64,000 bases of DNA from Phytophthora quininea. Its lineage: Eukaryota > Oomycota > Peronosporomycetes > Peronosporales > Peronosporaceae. Of this stretch, positions 10,984-21,499 are shown in pieces; positions within the stretch are counted from its first letter, which is position 1; the number at the start of each line of letters is the position of its first letter. A model generated the notes under the pieces. It saw only the letters and a list, made by a program, of their open reading frames with translations, was not told where the DNA came from and searched no databases. The DNA lies in the NCBI GenBank assembly GCA_011947345.1, contig JAAVTG010000537.1, forward strand, positions 1-64,000, read 5' to 3'. A program made the translations under genes and the position numbers.

Positions 10984-12095
10984 TGGCAGTGTTCAGAGAG
11001 TCACGAACGTTGACGCACTGTAATCCAATCAGTGACCGGTGAAATCCTTGGACGGCAAGTCGAAGAGCACGGGCTCTGGCTGAGACGAAGTCGAAGCCGG
11101 GGCAAGTGAGCTTGGTCTTGGGCGTCCAGTCCTGGTAAGATGCTGAAATCCGGGCACGCGCACCAGCTGTGGCGGAACTCTGGTGATGTTTTCCGTCCAG
11201 GGGTGGTTGTTGCACAGCGCGGGCTGTGGCAACGTGGCCAGGATCTTGGTGAACCGAGATCAGTTGTGAACTCCTTCAGCGGCGGTTCTTGGAACTGCCG
11301 TCGAGGATTGGCGTGTGCACCTCGTGAATCCCTATAGGTTCGACCCTTGGATTCCGCGTTTAATCTACCGGATGGCCTTTCACAGTCAAAGACACAAAGA
11401 GTGTTAGATGGATTAGTTTGCCCTCAATTCGTTCCCCTGCAGCCCACTTTCCTTGGGCGGCAGTTGAAGAGACGGGGTTCTTGGACTGCAAGTTCAAGAA
11501 GAACTAGCAACCACAGATAATCAATATACAGAGAGATCCTTATGCAAATATACAGCCGACACTTATTCTTATAGACCCTTGGTCGGGGGTCTCACACCAG
11601 GTTCAATCCAACGCCCAAAACACCTGGAAAGTCTTGGACTTGGTTCAGCGAACGCGCACCACCTTCAATCGAAGGAACACACAGATCAGTCAATACAAAT
11701 CCCAATACACAACGTTGTAAGACGCAGTCTCAAAGCAAACTCAAGCGGCGACTGCTATCCAGCCGCTTGAGCGTAGTTTTAATATGAAATGGGTTGGCCT
11801 GCAAGACAGACGCCCAACTAGTAAACGAAATGGTCGGGGCGCCTAGACTCCCCTCCCAATTGGACTTAACAAACAGGTGGGGAGCAGCAGGTCACCTAGC
11901 ACTAACACGCAAAGAGCACCGACTGGCGCTTGTGCAGTACAGGGCAAAAAGAACTCTCTGATTGGTATCTCTTATAGCTAGTAGATCTGCAGCTCTTCCG
12001 CAGATCTTGGGTGCAGTCATTAGGATACGAATTAGTCTTGATCTTAGTATGCTTGACTTGATGACGGCCACTTATCGTGGGTTCGTCGTTCTTCA
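10984..12095. other. Retrotransposon 5' leader and inner part of the 5' LTR, non-coding
   Basis: No convincing ORF on either strand. The boundary between leader and 5' LTR cannot be placed because the matching part of the left LTR lies outside the window. I looked for a tRNA-complementary primer binding site next to a TG and found none that I trust. Copies of TTGGGCG occur at about 11115 and 11453. Confidence 0.6.
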
Positions 12096-12779
12096 AATCA
12101 TCTGTGGCGTAAACATTCTGGGTACAAACCACTGGGTCCATGGTGAATGCGAATTCTCGCTAAGTGCCAGAATCCACGTCCAAGAGAGAATCTCCATCGA
12201 AGAAATCTCCATCCAAGAGAATCTCCATCGAAGAAATGGCCGCCCAAGAAATATACCCTTGGAATGTTCATCCAAGAACTTCTTGGGTCTTGGGCGGCAG
12301 CCGTGCTTCTTGGGTCACTTGGGCAGCTTGGGGATTTGCAGGTCCTTGCCTCACACATCGTGAGGTTAGCCAAGGCGAGACGGGTTGCACACAGGAATAC
12401 CTTTCACTGTGGCAATTTATACCTTGGTTCTTGGCGACCCGTTTAAGGACGAGGGGTGACCAGGACGTAACGTGCACTCACGCTCAAGGCAATGTGCCCT
12501 TGGGCGTACATTCCAAGAGCGGAGATCCCTTCAACGTGCATTTCAAGGACACGCCATTTCTTGGGCGTGCCTTTCAAGAACACATTTTCTTGGGCGCACT
12601 TCCTGGTCTTGAGGGCCCATCCTTGGTAAGACAGCACACCCCCGCCTTCTCCCAAGCGACACGTTTTATCGCACATCTCTTCATCTCTTGAACGTAATAT
12701 CCAACACTAGCTCCATAATAAACTCCATATGTAAACTCTCCACAGCGCGATCCATAGAAAAACACAATTCACATCGTCA
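12096..12779 (-). repeat. 5' LTR of the Gypsy element (the part matched by the left LTR)
   Basis: This is the second copy of the sequence at 1-680, with one extra A near 12185 and three extra bases near 12284. The outer boundary is a CA at 12779 (or 12781, because two flanking bases repeat). The LTR certainly extends further left than 12096. Retrotransposon transcription leftward should start within it. Confidence 0.92.
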
Positions 12780-12841
12780 CATCCAAACGAACAATATACT
12801 TAAATTGGTTATGGTCGCTACGCTTCTCAGTTGCGCGGCGT

Positions 12842-12876
12842 TTGCCTGCCAACTTCGCTTCGCCCGTGGCAGGCAA
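12842..12876. repeat. Perfect 10-bp inverted repeat (hairpin)
   Basis: TTGCCTGCCA at 12842-12851 is the exact complement of TGGCAGGCAA at 12867-12876, with a 15-nt GC-rich loop. It lies 60 bp outside the LTR. It could be a terminator-like or MITE-end structure; nothing else identifies it. Confidence 0.7.
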
Positions 12877-13440
12877 GGACCCCGCGCGGATTTGATATGA
12901 GACAACATAATACCAAATGATACTGATGAACCATTTAGAGTTATCGAGATAATCGCACTTAAAGTTGACCAATCAAATTTCGGAAATAACCGGACAACCA
13001 AAAATCAAATCTAAAAACACTCGTAAAACGTCTACAACCACACTATTTTGATTGCTTTTAACGCCAGATTCCCGATAATATGCTAACCTTGAAATTCGAG
13101 AAAATATTGACGCTACAATCATCCCAAACATAGCGCGATTTTGCCTCCCTAAAAATAGAGATAAGTTTTTGACGATGACATTGCTCCTCGATTTTTCAAC
13201 GTTCCGGGGCGAACAGGGGCTCAAAACGTAGGCAAGACGCCCCTCCTTCAAACGAAACCATCAAATCGCGATTCGTACTTAGGTTCATTAGTATGTTTTC
13301 TTATAACCTACTACTTAGACATACCTACTCCGCCGTACCCTCCACCCCTGACAGACCTCCGCTTCGCTTCGGTCGTCAAGTCGGCTCTCTACCGGCTCGT
13401 AGTGCCGCTTTAATATATGCTACTGGTGTTCTTCCCGAAA

Positions 13441-13490
13441 CCTCCCGACTGAGCCCGATTGGGCCCGATTGAACCCGATCCTACCCGCGC
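13441..13490. repeat. Five imperfect 10-bp tandem units
   Basis: The stretch divides into five 10-mers, each with CCCG at positions 4-7 (for example GAGCCCGATT, GGGCCCGATT, GAACCCGATC). The period equals about one helical turn. No neighbouring gene start makes its role clear. Confidence 0.75.
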
Positions 13491-13835
13491 AATGCAGTTT
13501 TGACTGCGAGAGTCCTAGCGAGTCCGTTTGCTTGTAGCTTGCGACGTTTGCTTACCCTGAGGCGAAAACGTCAGTTAAACTATACGTTGTCCGGAAGCAG
13601 CCAAATCGGAAAGGATAAAATGATGTGTACGACAACGCGATCTCAGTCGGTCGAAATACTACTCTGTCCCAGAAATATGGCACGAAAGTACTTTTCTCGA
13701 CGCCAATTCGCTAAAAGTACTCACAACGGAACATAATTGGTAGAAATAGATCCAACGCGTCTAGCTGCTAGCACTTTCGAATGGTGTGCGTAACTCGTCA
13801 AGGCTCGGCAAATTGCCGTCAAGCCGGCCAAAAAT

Positions 13836-14210
13836 GTGGTGGCAGCGGTGCCTTCCAATCTGTGTGAGAGAATCCCATTCTCGATTTCGCCTAGCCCAGC
13901 ACCATCGACGCCAGTACCCTCCAAGACCCGAGAACTCACCGACCAAGAGCGTGAACGGATCGTTTTTGCTGTCCTCAGTCTGTCAACCCAAGGCAAACCC
14001 GCTCGTGGAGCCCTCGTCCCGGTCGCCGGTGAGTTTGATGTTGATAACTGCATCCAGCAGCGTGGTGACAATGCCCTCAAGCCGACTCATATGGGGAAAG
14101 CTCGCCTAGAGAAGGAGGGACGACTTCCCTTAAGCATTCGATGCTCCGACAGCGCTCTTGACGCCCTGTCCATCACGTACAGATTTGTAAGTATACTGAA
14201 ACCAATATAA
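13836..14210 (+). pseudogene. Probable N-terminal fragment of a Tc1/mariner-like transposase
   Basis: The 124-codon frame contains LTDQERERIVFAVL followed by GKPARGALVPVAGEFDV. This resembles the first helix-turn-helix of oomycete mariner-type transposases, in which a start of that kind is followed by R-G-A-I/V, VA and F. The sequence loses similarity after that point and the ORF ends without the second HTH or any DDE catalytic region, so it is at best a relic. An antisense ORF over the same DNA shows no recognisable domain. Confidence 0.4.
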
Positions 14211-14268
14211 AGTCCGGAACATAATAAATCCGTGCAATATTTCTGGGACGGAGTGGTAGACACATTCC

Positions 14269-14305
14269 TGTAAAAAAGCGCTCGTGTGTGTGGTCCACAC
14301 TGACA
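14269..14305 (+). repeat. Copy 1 of a 37-40 bp repeat just before a start codon
   Basis: The sequence TGTAAAAAAGCGCTCG plus GTGTGTGGTCCACACTGACA recurs inverted at 17230-17269 and, in the same orientation, at 33932-33971, with a 3-4 bp length difference. Weaker similarity (CCGTGCA) extends about 40 bp upstream. Here it ends 3 bp before the ATG at 14309. It includes a palindromic GTGTGGTCCACAC core, a possible factor-binding site. Confidence 0.75.
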
Positions 14306-14308
14306 GGC

Positions 14309-15436
14309 ATGGCTTTCTTCGACTTTCACTTCAAGATGGGTGACGACGCCCAACAGCGCGCAGGTTTCCTGGCCGACGCCGCCAGATACATTAACGCTCG
14401 TTCGGCGGACGCCGAGATCGAAGCCGTCCTAGCAAAACTACGGAAACCGGTTCCATATGGCGAACTGCGGGAAGTCTTTCGTGACGGTGTGAAGGAGGCG
14501 ATGCATCGCATATCTCGCTCGCTGCCTACATGCAGTTTACTGTTGCACGTGAGATCGGCGTTCCCGGTCCAGGATCGCCTTTTGTATGGGCGCTTGCCCT
14601 ACGTGAGGTTTTCTACACTTGACGCCTTATGCATAGAGCACGACCCAGACGAGGAGCTGAGCTCGCGGGTGCGGTGGTTCGATCACTACGTGGACACTCA
14701 AGATGCAGAGCCAATACGGCATGCAATCGGCGCCTTCGATGCCTATCGGATGCGAGGCGAGCCGTTCGTCCCTCTGTGGGAGGTGGCGGAGAATCCAGAT
14801 TTTCGGGCAGCGATTGGTGAACACATTGAGCGTGAGAGTATCGAGGTCCCCGACCCGCTGTTTTACGATGGTAGGATGACTCTAGAACAAGAATGGTGCT
14901 CTTGTGTCTACTGCGCCGGTCTCGGCAAGCTGGGCCAGGTACGTTGTCTACCGCCATTTTAAATGTACTGTTACTAATTGTTGCTGTTTCAGACGCATGA
15001 CATGATCGTAGTTCAGCCCGCAGCAAACACTCGAGAATTTACCCTCATGGAGGTCTACAAATATGGCTGGTGCAAACACTACGATGACAAGATGAAGGAC
15101 CTGAAGAGCCATGCATCCAACACTGGCTTTGCGGGCTACTCGGATCACATTGACGGCGAATTCATGCTTCCGGTGCTCCTGACGGACTGTTACTCTGCTG
15201 AGCGTTTGATCCGCGATGAGTTAACCCGATGGGGCATTGTGATGCTGTGGATTGACCTGAATGGAAGACAGCGAAGAGAGAACGTTGCGCTCCGAGAACA
15301 GTTGAGGGAGATACTGCGGCTGGTGTTTTGGGCCCTCTCTCTTTTTTCCTCATGCGGAGTACGTCATGGCAGCGGCAGCGGCGGAGGTGGCGAATCCTGC
15401 CGGGGACCGACCGAATCCTCGCCCGAGAAGATTTAA
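14309..15436 (+). CDS. Unknown two-exon oomycete protein, about 357 aa
   Basis: Exon 1 is 14309-14938 and exon 2 starts at 14993. The 54-bp intron 14939-14992 begins GTACGT, has a TTACTAAT branch-like element and ends TTTCAG, and removal keeps phase 0. The product has an Ala/Asp-rich helical N-terminus (ARYINARSADAEIEAVLAKL), then a mixed region with paired cysteines (WCSCVYCAGLG) spanning the splice junction, and a region ending near LREILRLVFW. I recognise no domain. The last 35 residues are Gly/Ser-rich, look like frame-slippage sequence and may not be real. In the +1 frame past 15400 there is a better helical continuation (TDRILARED) that appears twice, so the true 3' end may be longer. 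The ATG at 14309 is preferred over upstream non-ATG codons. Confidence 0.65.
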
Positions 15437-15633
15437 CGCTGCAAACGGCGACGGCGAAGATACTTTCACTGCTGATACAGCCGTGCATGGACGACCTGAG
15501 GCAAGGCACGAAGGTAGACCGCAAAGTAGCTGCAGACCACCTGCAACAAGTCGCGCCGGGGACCGACCGAATCCTCGCCCGAGAAGATTTTGCGGTGAAA
15601 ACGACGGCGGCGAAGATACTTTCACAGTTAGAC
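15402..15633 (+). repeat. 75-bp imperfect direct repeat, two copies 154 bp apart
   Basis: Copy 1 starts near 15402 and copy 2 near 15556. Both contain GGGGACCGACCGAATCCTCG and, further on, GGCGAAGATACTTTCAC. In one frame both encode GTDRILARED followed by a helix with AKILS and leucines; in another they encode GDRPNPRPRRF. The helical frame looks more like protein. It is probably an internal duplication in the C-terminus of the upstream gene or the N-terminus of the M96-like gene. Confidence 0.75.
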
Positions 15634-15719
15634 GCACTTGCGATGTGCAACACCCCGTCCCGCAGCAAGTTAGTCGGACCGCGACCGCGACTGCGAGGCG
15701 TCCGGTGTCCGGGATCGAC

Positions 15720-16814
15720 ATGCCCGTCGTCAAGGAAAATGTCGGGCCCAGTCGGCGGCGGCGAACAGAGATTGAGAAGAAGTCTCGCTTCAAGCGCCAG
15801 GTGAGTAAAATTATCGCACCAACTCCATCCATAACTGAGGTACTCTTGTCAAACTTGCAACAGGCGCTGCTCGAAGCGATGCGCTCGGAAGTTCATCAGC
15901 TCGAGCAGAAATACCTGCGATTGACGTCGCCGGTGGCTAGTCCAAGCAAATCGAACGAGTATTACGAAAGAGCGTGTCGCTCTTGCGGGAAGCTGGGGCG
16001 CTCAACAGCGAACGGAAGCAACTGGGCGTGCAGCTGCAGGCAGTGCAGCTTTGGCACGACACGACGCGTACGCTGCTAACAGAACACTCGACTGGGGGTG
16101 GGATTCGCGCTGGGAAGAAGTTCATTATGCCCGATTCACGCCGCTGTCGGACGCAACGATTTTCTCCGTTTTGCGCGACTCGTGCGAGTTCATATTGGGG
16201 TTTGAGGCGGCCGAGGGTTGTTCGCGGACGGGTGGCGCTCCCTTCGGCTGGAGTGGCCACCAGCATTTGGACGAGAAGTGGTCGAAGATTACCTTTCGCT
16301 TTCGCAAGACGTTCGCCGCCCGAAGCTGCGAGCAATTACAGCAAGAGTCCTGGCGGATGTTCTTGGACGCAGAATCCCTTCGGAGAGTGCTGTTTTCGTC
16401 GAAAGCGGGTCTGAACCTGGAGATCCTACAGGTCGTGAACCGCGACACAGTCGTGGTGCGCCGCCACACGAACTACCCGGCAATGGGGTGGTCATTTCAT
16501 ACCGTCTACCTGCTTTTTCGCGTGAAAACGGAGGACGGCTATACGATCTGCTCCCGCACCATCCCGGCGACAGCGTTTCCGGGCGTCGAGCACTTTCACT
16601 GGACGACGTTCGCGCGGATGCCCAATCCGGACGGGGAGCCCCGCAGAGCGAGGTCGCTTTCCGCGGTTCCGTCCGCGCCGGAACCGCAAGCTTCATCGCC
16701 TACTGGATGCTGGAGCTCGTGCCTTCCATCGTGCGATGGGAAAAGGAGGGCGCCGCCGTCCAAACGAGTCCCTTTGCAGACCGCGAAGGCAAGGCGGCCT
16801 GCGTGGAGGAATGA
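15720..16814 (+). CDS. M96 mating-specific protein family member (frame broken three times)
   Basis: The family is known from Phytophthora infestans mating culture and has a basic/coiled N-terminus followed by a START-like domain. Here RRRRTEIEKKSRFKRQ is followed by an intron (15801-15863: GTGAGT to CAACAG, 63 bp), then LLEAMRSEVHQLEQKYLRL, LREAGALNSERKQL, an aromatic core with VVNRDTVVVRRHTNYP, VYLLFRVKTEDGYTICSRTIP, and the C-terminal AFRGSVRAGTASFIAYWMLE with IVRWEK. Frames run 0, 2, 1, 0, each step fitting one missing base (for example in CCCC at 16639-16642). With three bases added and the intron removed the length is a multiple of three (about 344 aa). The start at 15720 is a conservative choice; an ATG at 15366 would add 118 residues. 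Its last 27 bp lie inside the palindrome arm. Confidence 0.8.
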
Positions 16815-17059
16815 GAGGCGTGCTGGATCAAGCAAACCGGCGTGAGCGCCAACACTCTGGTGTGGATTTTGACGCCGTGTTTGACGACGGTGTTCTCGCC
16901 ATGTGAAAGCCCAGCTCCCACGCCAAATAGGTTCACATCGCCGCCGGCATGGGGCTTGCTAGTCTCTGCTGATTGCGTCCCGCGCAGCGGAGCGAGGTCG
17001 GATTCTGAGACGCTCCGACGCCTCTAGACTGTAGTGATGACCAGCGGGGGCCGTGGCAG

Positions 17060-17084
17060 CAAGGCGAGGCGAGGCGAGGCAAGA
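17060..17084. repeat. GGCGA pentanucleotide microsatellite, left-arm copy
   Basis: Three tandem GGCGA units flanked by GCAA and GGCAAGACG. The right-arm counterpart near 34122-34146 has four units. The one-unit difference is independent evidence that the two arms are separate DNA copies. Confidence 0.85.
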
Positions 17085-17864
17085 CGACACGAGCTCGAGC
17101 TCGACCAAATGGCTCTTTTAGCCCAGGGAGATGGACGCCGTCTCGGTGGCAACACGAAAAAGGGCTGGTTGCGATGTCCGCTTCCCCGCGTGATCAAATC
17201 GTCTCGTCTCTGGCTGGTTTACGCCGGGATGTCAGTGTGGACCACACACACCAACGAGCGCTTTTTACATGTGTGTGGTGCAGACATTTGTTCTGCACGG
17301 TCCTGTTGCTTACAAGTCGATTCATCCACACACGCGAGGATGACCCAAGTGGCCATCGTGAAGCACGACAATCTACTACGCAGTGAATACACGAAATCGA
17401 TTTTCGAATTGTCTTCTAAAACTAGTCTGACCAAAGGAGCTCTTGTAGATACGGGTCCTTCACACTTTTCTCCTATCAAATCTACAGAAAGCAATATATA
17501 TTGGAGTTTGTCCTCCTGTACAGCGTTTGCTCTCGGGACTATGGGGGAGGGGAGATTACAGGCGATCGCGCCACTGATTGTATCATCGGGAGCGGCATTT
17601 TTATCCCTAGTGAGGGGTATTCTTAGCGAGGAGTATACCATACCACTGGCACGAAATTTGGTTCAATCAATAGAGGTATTTAGCAAAACTATATCGGTTT
17701 GGATGTGACGGACATCTGCTAGTAAAATTGACAACTTGCATCATCTAACTTTAGTAGTATGGTTCGCTTTCGTCGCGATCTGATGCCAGTTGGCCTCAAA
17801 TTAGCAAGCCCCGAGGCACGATTTGCCTCACTTCTCAACCAGCAGTCAACAGTCACTTGGAGAG

Positions 17865-18682
17865 ATGGTTTTCCACTTCACGGAGGACAACGACAAGGAG
17901 TTCATGAGGGAAGCGGTTGCGCAAAAGCCGTTTGCAGCGAAGTACGGCGAGTCAGCTCGCGTGTGGGCACACGTTGCAGAGCGAGTGTCGTCTGCAATTC
18001 AACAAGTCGTGGCGGAAAAACAAGTCCGCGATCGTGTTCGTCTGCTCAAGAAGAATTGGCGCGCTGGTGAACCTCGCTCTTCGCTAGGGAGCGGAATCAA
18101 GGAGTTGTTAGAAACGGTCAATGAACAGAGCCACTACGAGCTGTTAGCAGGTCTCATTCGACAGTATGCCCTTCTTGAAGAAGCATTTAATGACGAGAAG
18201 AAGCACCGCATCAGCAAAAGAAGGCAGAAGAAGCTGACGCGACACGCTGCGCATCTGAAATCGTAGCAGAAGCCTTGGCTCGCCGAGCTTGCCATGTTGA
18301 TCTGGACGAATCCTTCGGCAGCTCTTCCGGAAGTGAAGACACAGCATCCAATACGTTTACGCCAGTAAAACCTGAAGCAGAACGACAAGGCAAGTGTTTG
18401 CGTGAAGAGATGGAGCTTCGGCGACATCAATTTAATCTACAATTGGAATCCCAGGCACGACAGCATGCAGATAGAATGGCGCTAGAGCGTGACATACAAC
18501 TGTGTGGAATCGAGTTAGAGCAGTCGCGCATTGTCGCTCAAGATCAAGCTGAAACCCGAGCCCAACGAGCTCGACATGAGTCTGAGGAGTGTAATCGAAT
18601 GCTCATACTGGAGTGCGTCGAAGCTTTGGGTGATGCAGCATCAGCATATCGACAAGGTTCTGAGCGGTGTAGGCATGGTTGA
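17865..18682 (+). CDS. Myb/SANT-like plus coiled-coil protein, left-arm copy
   Basis: From the ATG at 17865 the product begins MVFHFTEDNDKEFMREAV and continues with PFAAKYGESARVWAHVAERV, a SANT/MADF-like DNA-binding fold (W and A spacing as in helices 1-3), then RDRVRLLKKNW. After a frame change at AAAA (18216-18219), where one more A restores continuity (KKKAEEADATR), the second half (18275-18682) is Gln/Glu/Arg-rich coiled coil. With one base added the length is 273 codons. Such SANT-coiled-coil proteins are common around DNA transposons and as orphan genes in oomycete genomes. An identical copy in reverse orientation lies in the right arm, with the same frame break. Confidence 0.65.
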
Positions 18683-19186
18683 AATAGATAGTCGATCAAA
18701 TTTGGTGTCCACGGCATGGAGATTTAGTTGGTCGCAGTAGGTCGAAGAACAACAACAACATTTTCCTTCCGAAGCGGTGGGTTCGAAACTATTTAGTTGA
18801 TCCCATTTTCCAGTTCAGGGGAATGGCTAGGCAAAAACTCCAGCTGCTTTCCAATCGAGCTGTTTTGCTAAAGACCTCTACTTTAGATTACAGACACGGA
18901 CAGAATCCAACGGCCGGACACAAGGACAGCCACCGACAGCCATCCATCTTATAGCAACCAATAATTTTGCCCACATGCCATATTTGTTAGCCAATAGTTA
19001 TGAATTCAGTGACAATTAATTCGCAGCCTCTCATTTCTTAAAACAGCATCCGAAGGACGACGGTCCCGAAAGTTGTGCATCTGCAGCTGCTGCTCCAAGC
19101 TCGCTGCCGAGCCATAGCACTCCTATCGTCCGTCGTTACTCTATCAAGGTGAAGCATGAGGCTCTTACTGTTGCATCTGAATCAAG
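18683..19186. other. Non-coding stretch, left arm
   Basis: I see no gene. The sequence is AT-richer than its surroundings, with an ACAACAACAACA run at 18748. Confidence 0.5.
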
Positions 19187-19567
19187 TTGCAGGGCTGCTG
19201 GGCGAGCGCTGGGTGTTCCTTAGAGAACACTGACGGATTCGTTAAACACGAAGGGGACACTGTCGCGTTCAGGGGATCTGAGAAGACGCTGGTGCGCACT
19301 CCTGGACGCCGAGAGATTATCTCGTTTCTTGGTGAGCTGATTGTTTTCATGAAAGACCTCCGGCACGAGGATTTCGTCCCTACGACCACCAAAATGGTGG
19401 AGTACATTAAACAAAAGTATAATCCCTGGTGGGGTGTAGCGGATTTATCGAAATCCGCTTCCACTGCGCCCAGACACCGACTAACGGAGGAGGTACTCCG
19501 ATATCCGTGGGATGCTGAATGCAGCTCACCTCGTGTACTTGTCGGTGGGACAGGTCGCTCTCCTTAG
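19187..19567 (+). pseudogene. Possible HTH/CENP-B-like transposase N-terminal fragment, left-arm copy
   Basis: Within 126 codons the segment ISFLGELIVFMKDLRHED followed by FVPTTTKMVEYIKQK and PWW resembles the Tc5/CENP-B-type helix-turn-helix at the start of pogo-like transposases (acidic residue, FMKDxR, T-T, then helix and W). Sequence after PWW is not transposase-like and no DDE core follows. I call it a relic with low certainty. The mirror copy is at 32016-31636. Confidence 0.3.
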
Positions 19568-19594
19568 ATGACTCGAGGGAGATATGCGCCTTGG

Positions 19595-20359
19595 TCAAGT
19601 CGAACCTTCTTGACGAGATGATGGGGTCTTGGTCACTGCGCGGAAATCCTCACGCAGCGCCGGATGGGAGTTGTCAACTATCATCAAGTCTCTCGAGATC
19701 ACGGGTCGACGGGATAGACGTCTTTTAGACCCTGGGGTTGCCTTCGCGCGATGTGATGGCCTTGTTCCTTCCCAGTTGCTTGCCGCTTCCTTTAGCGGGG
19801 GAGGGGGCTTGAGCTGAGAGTCGATGGGAGCTTGCCAACTATCCAATACCCACAGCACTTCCGTAGGAGGGTCGAATCTTCTTGCCTTGGGTGGGCCAAT
19901 GTAGTTTCCCGTGCCCAGACTTGATTCCGAAGGCGACTTGGGTCGTAGAAGGTAAAACGAACTCTGTTTGTGTTATCCAATCTGGAGTGGTGATCGTAGT
20001 GTGATCCTTCTGCGAGCTGCGATTGACGGTCTCTGGAGGATGACCAGCAGCCTCGGATCGGCGATCAATCGTCCTAGGCTGTTGATCAACGACGTCCAAC
20101 GCTCATCGACAGCCTCCAAGTGTGTGTCTGCGGCTGTTGAACTTGCATCGTCAGTCGGCGACTGCGGTTGAACGGTCTGTGAGCACTGATCGGCCTCCAG
20201 CGATCGTACATCGGCTGCCTGCGACGGATGATCTGCGACCGGAGAAGGGTGACCAGCGGCTGATAAGTATTGCTGATCGACCTGAAAATGTCGATCGAGA
20301 GCCCTCAAGCGCTGACTAGTCTCCTTCAAACGCGAATCGACCGCGTTTTCGATCTCCAC
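19595..20359 (-). pseudogene. Decayed minus-strand ORFs, left arm, unknown
   Basis: Three overlapping minus frames (20359-19973, 20099-19839, 19858-19595) show protein-like segments: a helical start with RLKETSQRLRALDRHF, a Gln/Ala/Asp-rich repeat built on AGHPSPVADHPSQAAD, and PVISRDLMIVDNSHPALREDF. They follow directly downstream of the coiled-coil ORF on the same strand and may once have been one protein. No domain recognised. Mirror copy 30843-31608. Confidence 0.35.
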
Positions 20360-20462
20360 CGAGCTCGTGATGTATGAATGAGAACGTCGACGTCTAGGAC
20401 CCCACCTACGGCCGCGAACGAAGTCTGCAGATGTTCAGCTAGGACATCGCGGACCGTCTCGG

Positions 20463-21034
20463 CTACACGCCGGGGACTCTTGCATTTGCCATCATCTGAC
20501 TCCTCTCAGTGTCACGTTCCGTGACGAATTGTACCTGTCTCTGGAGTTCCTGACGGATCGCTGCATAAGCGAAGAGATCTTCTTGCATGGTCTGGCGGGC
20601 AACCTGCAATTGGTCCTCGAGATCAGCAATGCGCTTGTAGGCCGCAAGTTTTGCCTTCTTAATCTGCCCCAGATCAGACTGGGATAGGGTCCGCTCTTTC
20701 ACAGCCTTTTCCGCACGAGCGCCTGCCTCAGCAACAAGACCGTCGGCTTGTGAGGCAAGTTTTTCGGCTTGCGATACTCGATCGCGTAACGCACGGGTGT
20801 CAGCGGTAAGCCTCTCACGTTTGGCTTCCGCTTGGCGACGTTTTTGGCGTTCTTCTTTAGCGAGTTCTTCAGCTCGATGTGCCCGAAGCAGCGCTGATCT
20901 ACGCGACTTAGACACCCGTCTGAGCTCTCCACGGAGAGAATTAACAGTCTCACCTCGGTCTTGAGGGCTACTCGAGGTGTCGATGATACCTGCACCAACA
21001 ATACCGACTGCGATATCCTATGACGACTGGGGTT
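20463..21034 (-). CDS. Coiled-coil (gag-like?) ORF, left-arm copy
   Basis: The ATG-initiated part is 20915-20463 (150 aa); the open frame extends without a stop to about 21034. The protein is almost wholly heptad-like: EELAKEERQKRRQAEAK, then DLGQIKKAKLAAYKRIADLE. Just upstream, past a stop, the same frame reads HALVLHQELDRAVASAAEG, suggesting an older, longer protein. The composition is like the coiled-coil N-terminal ORFs of oomycete retrotransposons, but no gag core or zinc knuckle follows. Mirror copy 30170-30739. Confidence 0.45.
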
Positions 21035-21499
21035 CACCTTCGGCAGCGCTTGCTACTGCTCTGTCGAGCTCCTGATGCAGAACGAGCGCGTGCTGTGCCA
21101 AAACACGGTTCGCTGACCTCAGCAAGCAGCAGTGATCGCGAGATAGCGTATAGCTCTCAGGCATTAGCGGTGGGTGGGGGACAACTGCAGCGATGGCATC
21201 GGCAAGGGGACCGTTCGCAGCTCGGGATTTGGCGGGGCAAGCCCAGAAATGCGCGCGGAGCAGGTGTCAGGTGTGACGCAGTTGGCGTCGGCGGTTTAGT
21301 CAGCCATTCTGCGTCGAGAACAAATTCACGGTTAGCAGGCGTCAACGCCAACACGTGCAAGGTCTCTCAGAGCCTCAACGCACCTGGGGAGTACGTAGCG
21401 GCGATGACGGGGCGGCTGTGGTGAAGCGAGTTTGAGAGTGACGGAAGTTCTCGATGGGATATCCATTTATGTACGATCGCCGCTTTAAGTGCGATTGCC

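Larger units (their letters stand above)
1..12779 (-). mobile_element. Ty3/Gypsy LTR retrotransposon (chromodomain type), left LTR incomplete
   Basis: The element is transcribed leftward. In its sense order it carries an LTR (right), a leader, coiled-coil and gag ORFs, three zinc knuckles, an aspartic protease, reverse transcriptase, a degenerate RNase H, a second intact RNase H, an HHCC/DDE integrase with a C-terminal chromodomain, and the other LTR (left). Gene order and chromodomain place it in Ty3/Gypsy. The LTRs differ only by one 1-bp and one 3-bp length change over about 680 bp, and I saw no substitution, so insertion was recent. Despite that, the coding part changes frame about ten times. 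Several of these breaks sit at homopolymers (about 2915, 3291-3295, 4510-4512, 6131-6134), which suggests assembly indels rather than age. The left LTR is cut by the window start, so the target-site duplication cannot be checked. Confidence 0.93.
12780..13835. other. AT-rich spacer flanking the retrotransposon
   Basis: No supported gene. It holds a perfect 10-bp stem hairpin at 12842-12876 (TTGCCTGCCA / TGGCAGGCAA, 15-nt loop), a CGCTTCGCTTCG-type short repeat near 12855 and 13362, and five 10-bp units at 13441-13490 that share a CCCG core. Confidence 0.6.

Noticed and set aside
11325..11360. tRNA-like T-arm (GGTTCGACCC) with a possible acceptor stem GGATTCC/GGAATCC near the retrotransposon leader
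   Set aside because: No D-arm, anticodon arm or CCA end in the right places; not a tRNA gene and not next to an LTR edge as a primer site would be.
11575..11640. Possible primer binding site (GGTTCAATCC...CCA)
   Set aside because: It is not followed by a TG LTR start, and the LTR boundary cannot be located because the left copy is truncated.
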